This document shows, one piece after another, positions 44,278 through 53,440 of a DNA stretch of 64,000 bases (position 1 is the stretch's first letter; each line of letters opens with the position of its first letter). The stretch lies in the NCBI RefSeq assembly GCF_014596915.1, contig NZ_JACVWU010000009.1, positions 124,001-188,000 of the forward strand. The letters are read 5' to 3'. A model generated the notes under the pieces. The model saw only the letters and a program-made list of their open reading frames with translations, did not search any database and was not told the DNA's origin. The position numbers were made by a program, and so were the translations under genes. The stretch is from Streptomyces sp. TRM68416. GTDB lineage: Bacteria; Actinomycetota; Actinomycetes; Streptomycetales; Streptomycetaceae.

Positions 44278-45258
44278 ATGCACGCCATCCGTCTGCACGC
44301 CTTCGGACCGACCGAGAACCTCACCTACGAAGAGACAGAAGACCCGCTGCCCGGGCCCGGCCAGGTCCGTATCGCCGTCGCCGCGGCCGGTGTCCACCTC
44401 CTCGACACCGCGCTCCGCGAGGGCATGCAGGGCCCGGCACCGGCGCCCACCGTCCTGCCCACCGTTCCCGGACGCGAGGTCGCTGGCGTGGTCGAGTCCC
44501 TCGGCAAGGGCGTCGACGGCCGGTGGCTCGGGAAGAATGTGGTCGCCCACCTCGGCTTCGCGCCCGGCGGCTACGCCGAACTCGCCGTCACCGACGTCGA
44601 ACGCCTCCACGAACTCCCGGAGAACCTCGACTTCGCCGAGGCGGTCGCCATGATCGGCACGGGGCGTACGACGATGGGGATCCTGCAGTTCGCCGAGCTC
44701 GGCCCTGACTCGGTCGCCGTGATCCCGGCCGCGGCAGGCGGCATCGGCACCCTCCTCGTGCAGTACGCCAAGAACGCCGGCGCCACCGTCGTAGGGCTGG
44801 CCGGCGGGCCCGGGAAGACCGCCCGCGTCCTGGCGAACGGCGCCGACTTCGCCGTCGACTACAAGGACCCGGACTGGCCCGGGAAGGTCCGCGCCCACCT
44901 CGGCGGTCGGGCCGCCACCGTGGTCTTCGACGGCGTCGGCGGCAGCGTCGCACGGGAGGCCGTCGCCCTGCTCGGACCCGGCGGCAGGCACATCGTCTTC
45001 GGCTGGTCCGGCGAAGGGCTGCACGACGGCGAGCCCTACCTCGTCGAGGGAGTCTCCGAGCAGGTACTCGGCCCCGTGATGCTGAGCCGGGCGGGCGGCG
45101 CCAATCCCGTACGCACCCTGGAACTCCGCGCCCTCGCCGAAGCCGCCGCCGGCCGCCTCACCCCGGCCGTGCAGCGCTTCCCGCTCGCCGAGGCCGCCGC
45201 CGCACACCGGGCGCTGGAGAACCGGGGTACGACGGGCAAGGTGGTCCTGGAGCCGTAA
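44278..45258 (+). CDS. Zinc-independent quinone oxidoreductase (MDR family), SoxR target
   Basis: A 326-aa medium-chain dehydrogenase/reductase. It starts MHAIRLHAFGPTENL, has the quinone-reductase N-domain (VPGREVAGVVESLG near 61) and an NADPH loop AAAGGIGTLLVQYAKNAGA near 155. The zinc-binding cysteines of alcohol dehydrogenases are absent. In S. coelicolor the gene at this position (SCO4266) belongs to the small SoxR regulon, induced by redox-active compounds such as actinorhodin; the operator here agrees. It probably reduces quinones or related toxic metabolites. Confidence 0.92.
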   Translation: MHAIRLHAFGPTENLTYEETEDPLPGPGQVRIAVAAAGVHLLDTALREGMQGPAPAPTVLPTVPGREVAGVVESLGKGVDGRWLGKNVVAHLGFAPGGYAELAVTDVERLHELPENLDFAEAVAMIGTGRTTMGILQFAELGPDSVAVIPAAAGGIGTLLVQYAKNAGATVVGLAGGPGKTARVLANGADFAVDYKDPDWPGKVRAHLGGRAATVVFDGVGGSVAREAVALLGPGGRHIVFGWSGEGLHDGEPYLVEGVSEQVLGPVMLSRAGGANPVRTLELRALAEAAAGRLTPAVQRFPLAEAAAAHRALENRGTTGKVVLEP

Positions 45259-45289
45259 CGGACCACAAGAAGCAGACCGCGCCCCCTCC

Positions 45290-46696
45290 TCAGTGCCGCC
45301 CCGCCACCCGGTCCGCCGCCCGCGCCAACCGCGAAGACTCCGCCGACCGTCCCGCCGACTCCCGCCGGTCGGCGGCGCGGTACACGGCGTACAGGCCCTG
45401 CACCCCCAGCCAGCGCAGCGGCTCCGGCTCCCACTTGCGCACCTTGTGGCCGACCCACGGCAGGTCGGTCAACTCGGTGCGTCCGCCCTGCCCGGAGTCC
45501 AGCTGGACCAGGTCCCGCAGGGTGCGGGCCGCCAGGTTCGCCGTGGCCACCCCCGACCCGACGTAACCTCCCGCCCACCCGAGCCCCGTCGACCGGTCCA
45601 GCGTCACCGTCGCGCACCAGTCCCGCGGCACTCCGAGCACCCCCGACCAGGCGTGCGCGACCCGCACCCCGGCCAGTGGGGGAAAGAACGCCAGCAGGAT
45701 CTCCCGCAGGGCGGCGATCGTCGCGTCCTGCGTCCGCCCGTCGTTGTCGGTCCGCGATCCGAAGCGGTACGGAACTCCCCGGCCGCCCAGGGCGATCCGC
45801 CCGTCCGCGGTCCGCTGGGCGTACATGTACGCGTGGGCCATGTCCCCGAGCGTCTCCCGCCCGTCCCAGCCCAGCGCCTCCCACTGCGCGTCGGTCAGCG
45901 GCTCCGTCGCGATCATCGACGAGTTCATCGGCAGCCAGGTCCGCCTCTCGCCCCGGAGCGCCGCCGTGAATCCCTCCGTGCAGCGCAGGATGTAGGGGGC
46001 GCGGACCACCCCGTACGGTGTCACCGCGTGCTTGGGACGGATCTCCGTCACCGGTGTCCGCTCGTGGATCACCACGCCGAGCGCCTCGACCGCCGCCGCT
46101 AGGCCCTTGACCAGCTTCACCGGGTGTACCCGCGCCCCGTGCGGCGTCCACGTCGAGCCGACCGCGTCCGCGACCCGGATGCGCTCGGCGGTCTCCCGGG
46201 CGCCGTACAGTTCCCGGTCCTTCTCCCCGAACGCCAGCTCCGCCTCGTGGAAGGCCTTCAGCCGCGCCAACTGGGCGGGAGTGCGGGCGACTTCGAGCAC
46301 CCCGCCCTGGTGGACGTCCGCGTCGATGCCCTCCGCCGCCGCTACGGCGACGACCTCGTCCACCGTGTCGTTCATCGCCCGCTGCAGCGCCACCGCGGCG
46401 TCCCGGCCGTGCAGCTTCGCGTACCGGTCGCGTCCCGCGATGCCGTTGTACAGCCAGCCGCCGTTGCGCCCGGACGCGCCGTAGCCGCAGAACTTCTGCT
46501 CGAGGACGGTGATCCGGAGGAAGGGGGCGGCCTTCTTCAGGTAGTACGCCGTCCACAGTCCCGTGTATCCGCCGCCGACGACCACGACGTCGGCGGCGGC
46601 GTCCCCGGAGAGCGGTTCCCGCACCGCGGGGAGGCCGTCGTCCGCGTACCAGAAGGAGATGCCGCCGTTGACGACATCGCTGCCCGAGCTGCTCAT
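45290..46696 (-). CDS. FAD-dependent oxidoreductase (DAO family)
   Basis: A 468-aa D-amino-acid-oxidase-fold protein. The FAD motif VVVVGGGYTGLWTAYYLKK lies near residue 37, followed by GYGASGRNGGW (the glycine-rich second FAD contact of DAO/GlpO-like enzymes). The C-terminal GGYVGSGVATANLAARTL closes the fold. This subgroup includes gamma-glutamylputrescine oxidase-like enzymes (PuuB), so amine or amino-acid oxidation is likely; the substrate is not known. It converges on the SoxR-controlled gene. Confidence 0.87.
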   Translation of the reverse strand: MSSSGSDVVNGGISFWYADDGLPAVREPLSGDAAADVVVVGGGYTGLWTAYYLKKAAPFLRITVLEQKFCGYGASGRNGGWLYNGIAGRDRYAKLHGRDAAVALQRAMNDTVDEVVAVAAAEGIDADVHQGGVLEVARTPAQLARLKAFHEAELAFGEKDRELYGARETAERIRVADAVGSTWTPHGARVHPVKLVKGLAAAVEALGVVIHERTPVTEIRPKHAVTPYGVVRAPYILRCTEGFTAALRGERRTWLPMNSSMIATEPLTDAQWEALGWDGRETLGDMAHAYMYAQRTADGRIALGGRGVPYRFGSRTDNDGRTQDATIAALREILLAFFPPLAGVRVAHAWSGVLGVPRDWCATVTLDRSTGLGWAGGYVGSGVATANLAARTLRDLVQLDSGQGGRTELTDLPWVGHKVRKWEPEPLRWLGVQGLYAVYRAADRRESAGRSAESSRLARAADRVAGRH

Positions 46697-46794
46697 GGCC
46701 GGGACGTTAACCGGTGCGGGCGGCCGCTGTCTCCTTCGGATTCCGCGGTTTTATTCGCATGCGGTACGGCCCTGGCGTCGTTATCGTCCGATGC

Positions 46795-47682
46795 GTGATC
46801 GACGTTCCGGAAGCCCTGGCCACAGCGCAGTCGGAGTACAACGGGGCGGCGGGCCGCGCCTTCGTGGCCGGTCTGCCGGAGCTGACGGCGGAGTTCGTCC
46901 GGCGCTGGGACCTGGTGATCGACGGCCCGCCGATGCACGGCGTCGCCGCCCTCGTCGTCCCCGTCGTCCGCGCGGACGGCATCCCGGCCGTCCTCAAGCT
47001 CCAGCTCCTCGACGAGGAGAGCCGGGGCGAGCCGGTCGCGCTGCGCCTGTGGAACGGCGACGGGGCGGTACGGCTCCTCGACCACGACCCGGCCACCCAC
47101 ACGATGCTCCTCGAACGCCTGGACGAGCGGCGGATGCTCGCGCACCTGCCCGACACCCACGAGGCCGTCCTGATCATCGCCCGTCTGCTGGCCCACCTCA
47201 CCGCGGGCCCCGCCCCCGACGGCATGCGCCGCCTCGGTGACATCGCGCGGGACATGCTGGAGCGGACGCCCCGGGCGCTGGACCGCGTACCGGACCCGGA
47301 GGCCCGCGCCATCGTCGCCGACTGCGCGGCCGCCGTACGGGAGGTCGTCGACGAGCCCGGCGACCGCCTCCTGCACTGGGACCTGCACAACGAGAACGTC
47401 CTCGCCTCCGACCGCGCCCCCTGGCTCGCCATCGACCCCAAGCCACTGGCCGGGGACCCCGGCTTCGAACTGTGGCCCGCCCTCTACAACCACTACGACC
47501 CCGACGACGTCCGCTGGCGCTTCGACGCCATGACGGACGTCCTCGCCCTGGACCGCGGCCGGGCCCTCGCCTGGACCCTGGGCCGCCTCCTCCAGAACTG
47601 CCTGTGGGACATCGAGGACGGACGCCCCCTGGACCCCGACCAGCTCGAAATGGCCCGGCGCCTGCGCGGCCGACGGAGTTAA
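46795..47682 (+). CDS. APH(6)/hydroxyurea-phosphotransferase-like kinase
   Basis: A 295-aa protein kinase-like phosphotransferase. The catalytic loop is LLHWDLHNENVL near residue 196 (HxDxxxxN) and the metal motif is in WLAIDPKPLAGDPGFE near 212. This matches the APH_6_hur family, which phosphorylates aminoglycosides or hydroxyurea, although many members have no proven drug. TATCGT ends 7 nt before the GTG at 46795, so I prefer this leaderless start over 46714. It may be co-transcribed with the following GNAT gene, 9 nt away. Confidence 0.85.
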   Translation: MIDVPEALATAQSEYNGAAGRAFVAGLPELTAEFVRRWDLVIDGPPMHGVAALVVPVVRADGIPAVLKLQLLDEESRGEPVALRLWNGDGAVRLLDHDPATHTMLLERLDERRMLAHLPDTHEAVLIIARLLAHLTAGPAPDGMRRLGDIARDMLERTPRALDRVPDPEARAIVADCAAAVREVVDEPGDRLLHWDLHNENVLASDRAPWLAIDPKPLAGDPGFELWPALYNHYDPDDVRWRFDAMTDVLALDRGRALAWTLGRLLQNCLWDIEDGRPLDPDQLEMARRLRGRRS

Positions 47683-47691
47683 CCTCCCCGC

Positions 47692-48165
47692 ATGATCCGC
47701 ACCGCGACCCCCGCCGACATCCCCGTCATCCACACTCTGGTCCGCGAACTGGCCGAGTACGAGAAGGCCCCGGACGAGGCGAAGGCCACCCAACAGCAGC
47801 TCCACGAAGCCCTCTTCGGTGACCGCCCGGCCGCCTACGCCCACATCGCCGTCGACGACACCACCGGCGAACCGGTCGGCTTCGCGCTGTGGTTCCTGAA
47901 CTTCTCCACCTGGCGCGGCGTCCACGGCATCTACCTGGAGGACCTCTACGTCCGCCCCACCGCCCGCGGCGCCGGCCACGGCAAGGCCCTGCTCACCGAG
48001 CTGGCCCGGATCTGCGTCGAGCGCGGCTACCAGCGCCTGGAGTGGTCGGTCCTGAACTGGAACGCCCCGTCCATCGCCTTCTACGAGTCCCTGGGCGCCC
48101 GCCCGCAGGACGAGTGGACGGTGTACCGGCTGACGGACGAGGCGCTGCTCAGGCTGGGCGGCTGA
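47692..48165 (+). CDS. GNAT acetyltransferase, SSAT-like
   Basis: A 157-aa GNAT protein with the acetyl-CoA loop RPTARGAGHGKALLTELAR near 84 and the region LEWSVLNWNAPSIAFYESLGA near 118, which is the signature of diamine (spermidine/thialysine) N-acetyltransferases. The substrate is thus probably a polyamine-like amine. TAACCT ends 6 nt before the ATG. Its last 17 nt overlap the end of the convergent HExxH gene. Confidence 0.88.
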   Translation: MIRTATPADIPVIHTLVRELAEYEKAPDEAKATQQQLHEALFGDRPAAYAHIAVDDTTGEPVGFALWFLNFSTWRGVHGIYLEDLYVRPTARGAGHGKALLTELARICVERGYQRLEWSVLNWNAPSIAFYESLGARPQDEWTVYRLTDEALLRLGG

Positions 48166-49906
48166 CCAGCCCCCGGGCGGTCTCCAACGGGTCGGCGTCC
48201 GCGCCGAGTTCGGCGTGCACGGCCATCACCAGCTCCGGCCGGGCCAGCACCGCCTCGCCCGCCGGGTCCCCGGCCGCCCGCGCGGCGAGCCCGAGCCCCA
48301 CCCACGTCTCGGGATCGCCGCCGCCGCTCAGGATCCGCTCCCGGAAGGCGCGCAGTGCCCCGGCGGTGTCCCCCGTGACCAGCGCGATGTCCTCGGCCCG
48401 TGCCCCGCTGACCGCGGCCCCGGGGTCGGCGCGCAGGGCTTCGAACCCCGCCGGGTCGGCCAGCAGCCAACGCAGCAGTACGGCCCGGGTGTCGAAGCCG
48501 CGGGCGGGGCTGCCGGGGACGAGGGCGGGCCGGTACTCGGAGGCGGCGGGCCCCGGTGCCGACACCCGCAGAGCCTCCGGCACGCTTCCGGCGCGCCCCT
48601 TCTCCCTCACCCCGGCGCAGGCCCGCGCCACCACCCCCGGATCGGGCCGCAAGTGGTACGCCCGCCAGGTCGCCCGATGGTCTGCGACGGCCAACTCGGC
48701 TGCGGCCAGGGCGGGTTCCGGCACCGGCTCCGCCAGCCACGGTTCCAGCCGGGCGGTCAGCCCGGCCACCAGTCGGCGGCCCAGGTCGGTCAGGCCGTCG
48801 GACGGGGCGATGGCGTGCAGGGCGTGTGCGGTCTGGGCCCGCCACAGGGCGAACTCGAACCGGCCGAGCGGATGCGTGCGCCGCCGCCAGAACCCGGTGA
48901 CGCCGTAGAAGGCGTACACCCCTTGCAGCAGGCCGCCCAGGGGCCGCGGGTCGTCGCGCCAGGGGGCGTAGTGCAGGCGGCGGTCGGCGCCCTGGTCCTC
49001 GTAGAGGGTGAACAGGTGCATGAAGGCGCTGAGTTTGTTGTGCTGGAACTCGTGCACCAGGGTCGAGGCGAGCTGTTCGCCGTCGTCGGGGACGGAGGCG
49101 AGCGCGGCTCCGAAGGCGTCGCCGGAGGAGGCGCTGTGCGGGCGGAAGCGTTCGGCGCGCGGGCGTGGCACGAGGGTGACCAGCCCGCCGGCGAGGGCGC
49201 GGGCGTCCTCGGCGTCCAGGCCGCGCAGGATCTCCCAGGCCTCGGTGAACAGGTCCTGCCAGACATCGGCGGCGACGGGCTCGGCGGGGACCGGCCCGCG
49301 CAGGGTGCGGTACGGGTCGGTGTCGTCCAGCAACAGTGCGCAGCCGTCGGCGTCCAGCCGCGTCAGGGCGTGCCAGTCGGGCCCGTCGAGCGGCCGCCCG
49401 GCGACCAGGACCCGCCCCGCGACGGCGGACACCTCGGCCGTGTCGGCCGCGCCGGCCACCCGCATCGCGCCGAGCCCGGGCAGTACCGCCCACCCGTGCC
49501 GTACGGGGACGGCGGCCCGGAAGTCCAGGCCGGCGCCGATCGCCGCGCTCGCCGCGAGGGCGTGCAGATGGCCGAGCTCCGCCCACAGGGGTGCGTCACC
49601 GTCGGCGGTGCCGCGCAGCCGGCGCAGGGTGTGCGCGGCCCACACGCCGACCGCCGGATAGGCCAGCAGCTCCTCGACGACGTCTTCGGCGGCCGCGCGG
49701 GCCCGCGTCAGCAGCCGCCAGGCGTCGGCCGGGGGCGGCAGGGGTCCGGTGGGAGCGTCGGCACAGGCGTCCAGCAGGGCCCGCAGGACGAGCAGCCGCC
49801 AACTGCGTTCGCTCGCCCGCAGCGCGGACACGGTCGCGGGCCCGCCCGTGCCGCCCAGCAGTTCCTCGAACGACTCGGGCGCGAGGACGTGGAGGCCCGG
49901 CGTCAC
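48149..49906 (-). CDS. HExxH-motif peptide-modification protein, copy 1
   Basis: A 585-aa protein of the family linked to FxSxx-type RiPP clusters, recently named in databases as alpha-ketoglutarate HExxH peptide beta-hydroxylases. The metal motif HEFQHNKLSAF lies near residue 283, preceded by SASSGDAFGAAL...EQLASTLV. After it comes HYAPWRDDPRPLGGLLQG and the domain end near 480; the rest is helical. Its start overlaps the stop of the preceding short peptide gene (ATGA), so peptide and enzyme are made together. A second, clearly related copy lies at 51.6 kb. Substrate and reaction here are inference. Confidence 0.85.
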   Translation of the reverse strand: MTPGLHVLAPESFEELLGGTGGPATVSALRASERSWRLLVLRALLDACADAPTGPLPPPADAWRLLTRARAAAEDVVEELLAYPAVGVWAAHTLRRLRGTADGDAPLWAELGHLHALAASAAIGAGLDFRAAVPVRHGWAVLPGLGAMRVAGAADTAEVSAVAGRVLVAGRPLDGPDWHALTRLDADGCALLLDDTDPYRTLRGPVPAEPVAADVWQDLFTEAWEILRGLDAEDARALAGGLVTLVPRPRAERFRPHSASSGDAFGAALASVPDDGEQLASTLVHEFQHNKLSAFMHLFTLYEDQGADRRLHYAPWRDDPRPLGGLLQGVYAFYGVTGFWRRRTHPLGRFEFALWRAQTAHALHAIAPSDGLTDLGRRLVAGLTARLEPWLAEPVPEPALAAAELAVADHRATWRAYHLRPDPGVVARACAGVREKGRAGSVPEALRVSAPGPAASEYRPALVPGSPARGFDTRAVLLRWLLADPAGFEALRADPGAAVSGARAEDIALVTGDTAGALRAFRERILSGGGDPETWVGLGLAARAAGDPAGEAVLARPELVMAVHAELGADADPLETARGLVSRPA

Positions 49907-50076
49907 CGTTCGTCGCGCTGCGGGTTGTAGCCGCCGAGGCTGCTCGCCGGGTCGTCGATACGGCTGAGCAGGCGCCGCAGGGAGCCGTCCGCGGCCGGGA
50001 GAGGCATGGCGGGCCAGGCGTCCAGGGGAACACCACTGAGGTCGATCAGCTCGGACTCGACTCCGGACTTCTCCAT
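49903..50076 (-). CDS. FxsA-like precursor peptide 1
   Basis: A 57-aa peptide (start MEKSGVES; an ATG at 50088 would add four residues). The leader part VESELIDLSGVPLDAW strongly resembles peptide 2 (VESNLVDLAGVSLEAL) and FxSxx-type leaders. The C-terminal part, LLSRIDDPASSLGGYNPQRDER, does not end in F-x-S-x-x, so the presumed core is different from the known class. It is coupled to HExxH copy 1 by a 4-nt overlap. Confidence 0.75.
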   Translation of the reverse strand: MEKSGVESELIDLSGVPLDAWPAMPLPAADGSLRRLLSRIDDPASSLGGYNPQRDER

Positions 50077-50088
50077 GACGCCGCCCAT

Positions 50089-50256
50089 TTCAGTTTTTAA
50101 GCTTTTTGCGCTTATTTAAGGGGTTTTAAAGTGCCTCAGCGACCTTAATGCATCACAGGAGACACACAGGTTCGCAGCACCGAATCTGCTCAGATCGAGT
50201 GACAGCGGGACCGGTTCGGGTATGGATCCGGTGTAACTCAACCCGCGGATATGACC
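50089..50256. promoter_or_regulatory. AT-rich divergent promoter region
   Basis: From about 50090 to 50136 the sequence is strikingly AT-rich for this genome (TTTTTAAGCTTTTTGCGCTT, then ATTTAAGGGGTTTTAAAG). It separates peptide gene 1 (minus) from the trypsin-EAD gene (plus) and should contain both promoters. No known operator is recognised. Confidence 0.5.
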
Positions 50257-50266
50257 GAGGAGTTGC

Positions 50267-51304
50267 GTGACGGGCGGACTGGACGCGGCGCGGGTGGCGG
50301 AGGTGCTGGTGCGCCCGGCCACCGGTCTGCCCGTGCGGCGCGGCTCCGGCTACCGGGTGGGCGACCGCTGGGTCCTCACCGCCGCGCACGTGGTCCGCGA
50401 CGCCGGTCCGAGCGCGACGGCCGTACGGTTCGGCACCGGCGCTGCCGACGCACCGCCCGCCCCGGCCCGCGTGGCGCTCGCCTCCGACAAGGCCGACGTG
50501 GCCCTGCTGGAACTCACGGACCGGGCACCGGCACCCGCCACCGGACCGCCCGCCTACGGCGCCGTACCGGCGTCGGACCTCGCCCTGCCCTTCACAGCCG
50601 TGGGCTACCCCCGCCTCACCCTGCGCCGACCCCACGCCCCCTGCCACGCGAGCGGAACGATCTCCGCCCTCTCCGCCCACCGCTCAAGCGCCCTCGAACT
50701 CACCGTCACCCCACCGGAGTCGGCCCCCGACCCGGACCGCTCGCCCTGGGAGGGCATGTCCGGCGCGGCGGTCTGGTACCACGACACCCTGATCGGCCTG
50801 ATCGGCGCCCACCACCGGACCGACGCCCCGAGCCGTCTCACCGCGGTGCGCGTCGACCGCTGGTACGACCTGCTGACCCCCGCCGAACTGACCGCCCTGC
50901 ACCACTTCGCCGGCCTCCCCGCGACCCCCGGCTCCCTCACCGCCCCCTCCCCCCACCCCACCCTCTCCGACCTGCCCGCCGACCTGCCCCTGCGCGAACT
51001 CGACGGCCTGGTCACCGCGTTGACCGCGATTCCCGCCGTCAGTGACCGCACGGCCCTGGCCCTCGTCCTGGACAGCATCGACCCCGTGATCGCGGCCATG
51101 AGCCCCCGCTCCCCCGCCCTGCGCCCGGACGTCTTCGGAATCCTGAGCACCTGCCTGCGCTATCGCGGGACCTTGGACCAACTCCTGGAAGCGATACGGT
51201 TGGTTGAGGGCGACTCCGCCGGGGTGGCCCGCATGGACCAGGAGGCGGTGGAGTTGACCCGGCGCCACCGCGGAGCCGACGACCGACGTCGTCCACACGC
51301 ATGA
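50267..51304 (+). CDS. Trypsin-like protease with C-terminal effector-associated domain
   Basis: A 345-aa cytoplasmic protein without signal peptide. Residues about 15-205 form a chymotrypsin-fold protease: His in VLTAAHVVRD near 42, Asp in DKADVALLEL near 76, Ser in GMSGAAVWYHD near 164. Residues about 255-335 (LDGLVTALTAIPAVSDRT...LRYRGTLDQLLEAIRLVEGDS) match the effector-associated domain 2 pattern used for homotypic recruitment in bacterial conflict systems. GAGGAG precedes the GTG start. The VMAP-type protein at 57.8 kb has a similar domain at its N-terminus, so the two may interact. Family naming is from pattern recognition. Confidence 0.82.
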   Translation: MTGGLDAARVAEVLVRPATGLPVRRGSGYRVGDRWVLTAAHVVRDAGPSATAVRFGTGAADAPPAPARVALASDKADVALLELTDRAPAPATGPPAYGAVPASDLALPFTAVGYPRLTLRRPHAPCHASGTISALSAHRSSALELTVTPPESAPDPDRSPWEGMSGAAVWYHDTLIGLIGAHHRTDAPSRLTAVRVDRWYDLLTPAELTALHHFAGLPATPGSLTAPSPHPTLSDLPADLPLRELDGLVTALTAIPAVSDRTALALVLDSIDPVIAAMSPRSPALRPDVFGILSTCLRYRGTLDQLLEAIRLVEGDSAGVARMDQEAVELTRRHRGADDRRRPHA

Positions 51305-51421
51305 CCTGATATCGCAGCGCTGTGCGGGCCCAGGGTTTCATCCCTCGTGCGGCGGGCCATTATCAGGGGGATGTGAGCAGCCGCATCGCACATACAGCCG
51401 GGGGGAAGGGGTTTGGCCGTC

Positions 51422-51604
51422 ATGGAGCCATCTGTGGCCGCCGTCGAGTCCAACCTAGTCGATCTCGCGGGGGTGTCTCTTGAAGCGCTGCGCTCCATGG
51501 ACAGTCGAATTCTCGCCGAGTCGCTGGAGGAGCTGCGGCCGGGAATCGACCACCAACTGGCCAGCGTCAGTGAAATCGACGGCGGGGCCGAGCGTTTCGA
51601 CTGA
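51422..51604 (+). CDS. FxsA-like precursor peptide 2
   Basis: A 60-aa peptide starting at MEPSVAAVES, 10 nt after a GGAAGGGG ribosome site. The leader motif VESNLVDLAGVSLEALRSMD is shared in pattern with peptide 1. The C-terminus is acidic (SEIDGGAERFD) and again lacks a terminal F-x-S-x-x, though a Phe is next to last. HExxH copy 2 starts 18 nt downstream on the same strand. Confidence 0.75.
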   Translation: MEPSVAAVESNLVDLAGVSLEALRSMDSRILAESLEELRPGIDHQLASVSEIDGGAERFD

Positions 51605-51622
51605 CGCCGAGGGGGACTGCCG

Positions 51623-53425
51623 GTGAGTGCCGAGCAGTCCCTGCCGCACCATCGCCTGCCGCCCGACGCCCTGGCCGAGCTGATTCGCGGCGAGGGAGGA
51701 CCGGCCGCGCTCGACCTCCTGCTGAGAGCCGAACGCAGCCGCCGACTGCTCCTGCTGCGGATGCTCGACGACACCACGGACCTCGGCCCCGCCTGGGACC
51801 TCCTCAGCGCGGCCCAGCAACACCACCCCACCGCCGTCAACGACCTCCTCATGTACCCCCAGACCGGAATGTGGCTGGCCACGACGCTGCGTCGGCTGCG
51901 GGGAAAGGAGCCGCAGGACGAGCCGCCCCTGTGGGTGGTTCTCGGCCACTTCGCGGCCCTCGCCGCGGCGGCGGCTCTACGCGCGAAACTCGACTTCGCC
52001 ATCCAGGTGCCGGTGCGGCACGGCCGGGTACCGCTGCCCACCCTCGGCTGCGCGATGTTGCCGGTGTCCGAGCCGTGGGCGACGGCGACGGTGCGCAGCC
52101 GGTCCGGACAGACCGTGGTCGCCGTACCCGGGTGCGAGGTCGCCGTACCGACCGACCCCGGTACGGCCGGACCGGGATGGCATCCCCTGCACCACGTCTC
52201 GGTCGGTCCGGCAGAGCGGCGGCTGGAAACCGTCCTGGACGATGTCGACCCGTACCGGACGTACCCGCGGCCGACCGAGCCGCGCCCCCTGTCCGAGGAG
52301 ACGGCCGCGCACTGGCGGAGGACGCTGGAGCGGGCCTGGGCGGTGCTGCTGCGGGAGCTGCCCGAGACGGCCGCGGCCATGCGGTCGGGGCTGCTCTCGC
52401 TGACGCCGACAGCGGCAAGGGAAAGGTTTCGGCCACGCAGCGTATCCGCGGGGGACGCCTTCGGCGGTATCGAGGCCTCCGAGCCGGACGACGCCGCCCA
52501 GCTCGCCGCCACCCTCGTACACGAGTTCCAGCACACCAAATTGGGCGGTCTGCTGCACCTCGCTCCGCTGCTGACGCCCGCCCCCGAAGGAACCGGGGAA
52601 CTCTGGTACGCGCCCTGGCGTGACGATCCCAGGCCTCTGGAAGGCCTGCTCCAGGGCATTTACGCCTTCGCGGGGATCGCCCGTTTCTGGAACGCACACC
52701 GAGTGGCGCCGTCCGCGCACAGCCCCCTGGCGCACTTCGAGTTCGCCCTGTGGCGGGCCCAGACAGCGACGGCCATCGAGCAGGTCCACCGTCATCCGCG
52801 CTGCACCCCGCTCGGCAGGGCCCTGTTGGTCGCGCTGCGCGACCAGTGCGCGCAGTGGCTGGCGGAGCCGGTGCCCAAGGAGCCGCTCGCACTGGCCCGG
52901 CTGTGCGCCGACGACCATGCCGCTCGCTGGCGGGCCCACCACCGGCGGCCCCCCGCCGCGGCCGTGCGGGCAGCGGTGCACGCGTGGCAGCGCGGGGCGA
53001 GCGGGCCGCCCGCCTCCCTGGCGGCCGAGCCCGAGGTCGTGCCCGACCCCTCGGCCCGCTGGCTGGACAGCCTGGCGGTCCTCGTCCGCTACCGGCTCAG
53101 CGCAACGGCCGACGACCGGCGACCCGACGCTGCCGCCACCGAGGTCACCGGGGCGCTCTCCGGCGACGCTCTGCTGGCCGCCGGCGAGGCCACGGCAGCC
53201 CGGCACGCCTACACGGCACACCTGAAGGCGGAGCCCGAGGCAGCCGGAGCCTGGGCGGGCCTCGGCCGCGCCCTCGCCGCGGAGAACACCGAGCCGACGG
53301 CCGCCCACCTGCTGTCCCGCCACCCGGAACGCGCACGGGCGGTGCACCAGGCGCTGCTCCGGGTCACGGACTCCCCGCCGGACCCGGTCCGCCTCGCGGC
53401 CTGGCTCGGCTCACCGCCGGCCTGA
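51623..53425 (+). CDS. HExxH-motif peptide-modification protein, copy 2
   Basis: A 600-aa paralogue of the protein at 48.1 kb. It has the same architecture: a helical N-domain with YPQTGMWLATTLRRLRG near 77, the motif block RSVSAGDAFGGIEA, then HEFQHTKLGGLLHL near residue 300, WYAPWRDDPRPLEGLLQG, and a helical tail. GAGGGGG precedes the GTG start. It forms an operon with peptide 2. Having two enzyme-peptide pairs suggests each enzyme is matched to its own peptide. It converges with the FxsT-like gene, 15 nt apart. Confidence 0.85.
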   Translation: MSAEQSLPHHRLPPDALAELIRGEGGPAALDLLLRAERSRRLLLLRMLDDTTDLGPAWDLLSAAQQHHPTAVNDLLMYPQTGMWLATTLRRLRGKEPQDEPPLWVVLGHFAALAAAAALRAKLDFAIQVPVRHGRVPLPTLGCAMLPVSEPWATATVRSRSGQTVVAVPGCEVAVPTDPGTAGPGWHPLHHVSVGPAERRLETVLDDVDPYRTYPRPTEPRPLSEETAAHWRRTLERAWAVLLRELPETAAAMRSGLLSLTPTAARERFRPRSVSAGDAFGGIEASEPDDAAQLAATLVHEFQHTKLGGLLHLAPLLTPAPEGTGELWYAPWRDDPRPLEGLLQGIYAFAGIARFWNAHRVAPSAHSPLAHFEFALWRAQTATAIEQVHRHPRCTPLGRALLVALRDQCAQWLAEPVPKEPLALARLCADDHAARWRAHHRRPPAAAVRAAVHAWQRGASGPPASLAAEPEVVPDPSARWLDSLAVLVRYRLSATADDRRPDAAATEVTGALSGDALLAAGEATAARHAYTAHLKAEPEAAGAWAGLGRALAAENTEPTAAHLLSRHPERARAVHQALLRVTDSPPDPVRLAAWLGSPPA

Positions 53426-53440
53426 CCGCGACGGACCGGC

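Noticed and set aside
48149..53425. Calling the HExxH proteins zinc metalloproteases
   Set aside because: Despite the HExxH motif, the surrounding sequence and the coupled peptide genes match the RiPP-associated HExxH family, not a peptidase family.
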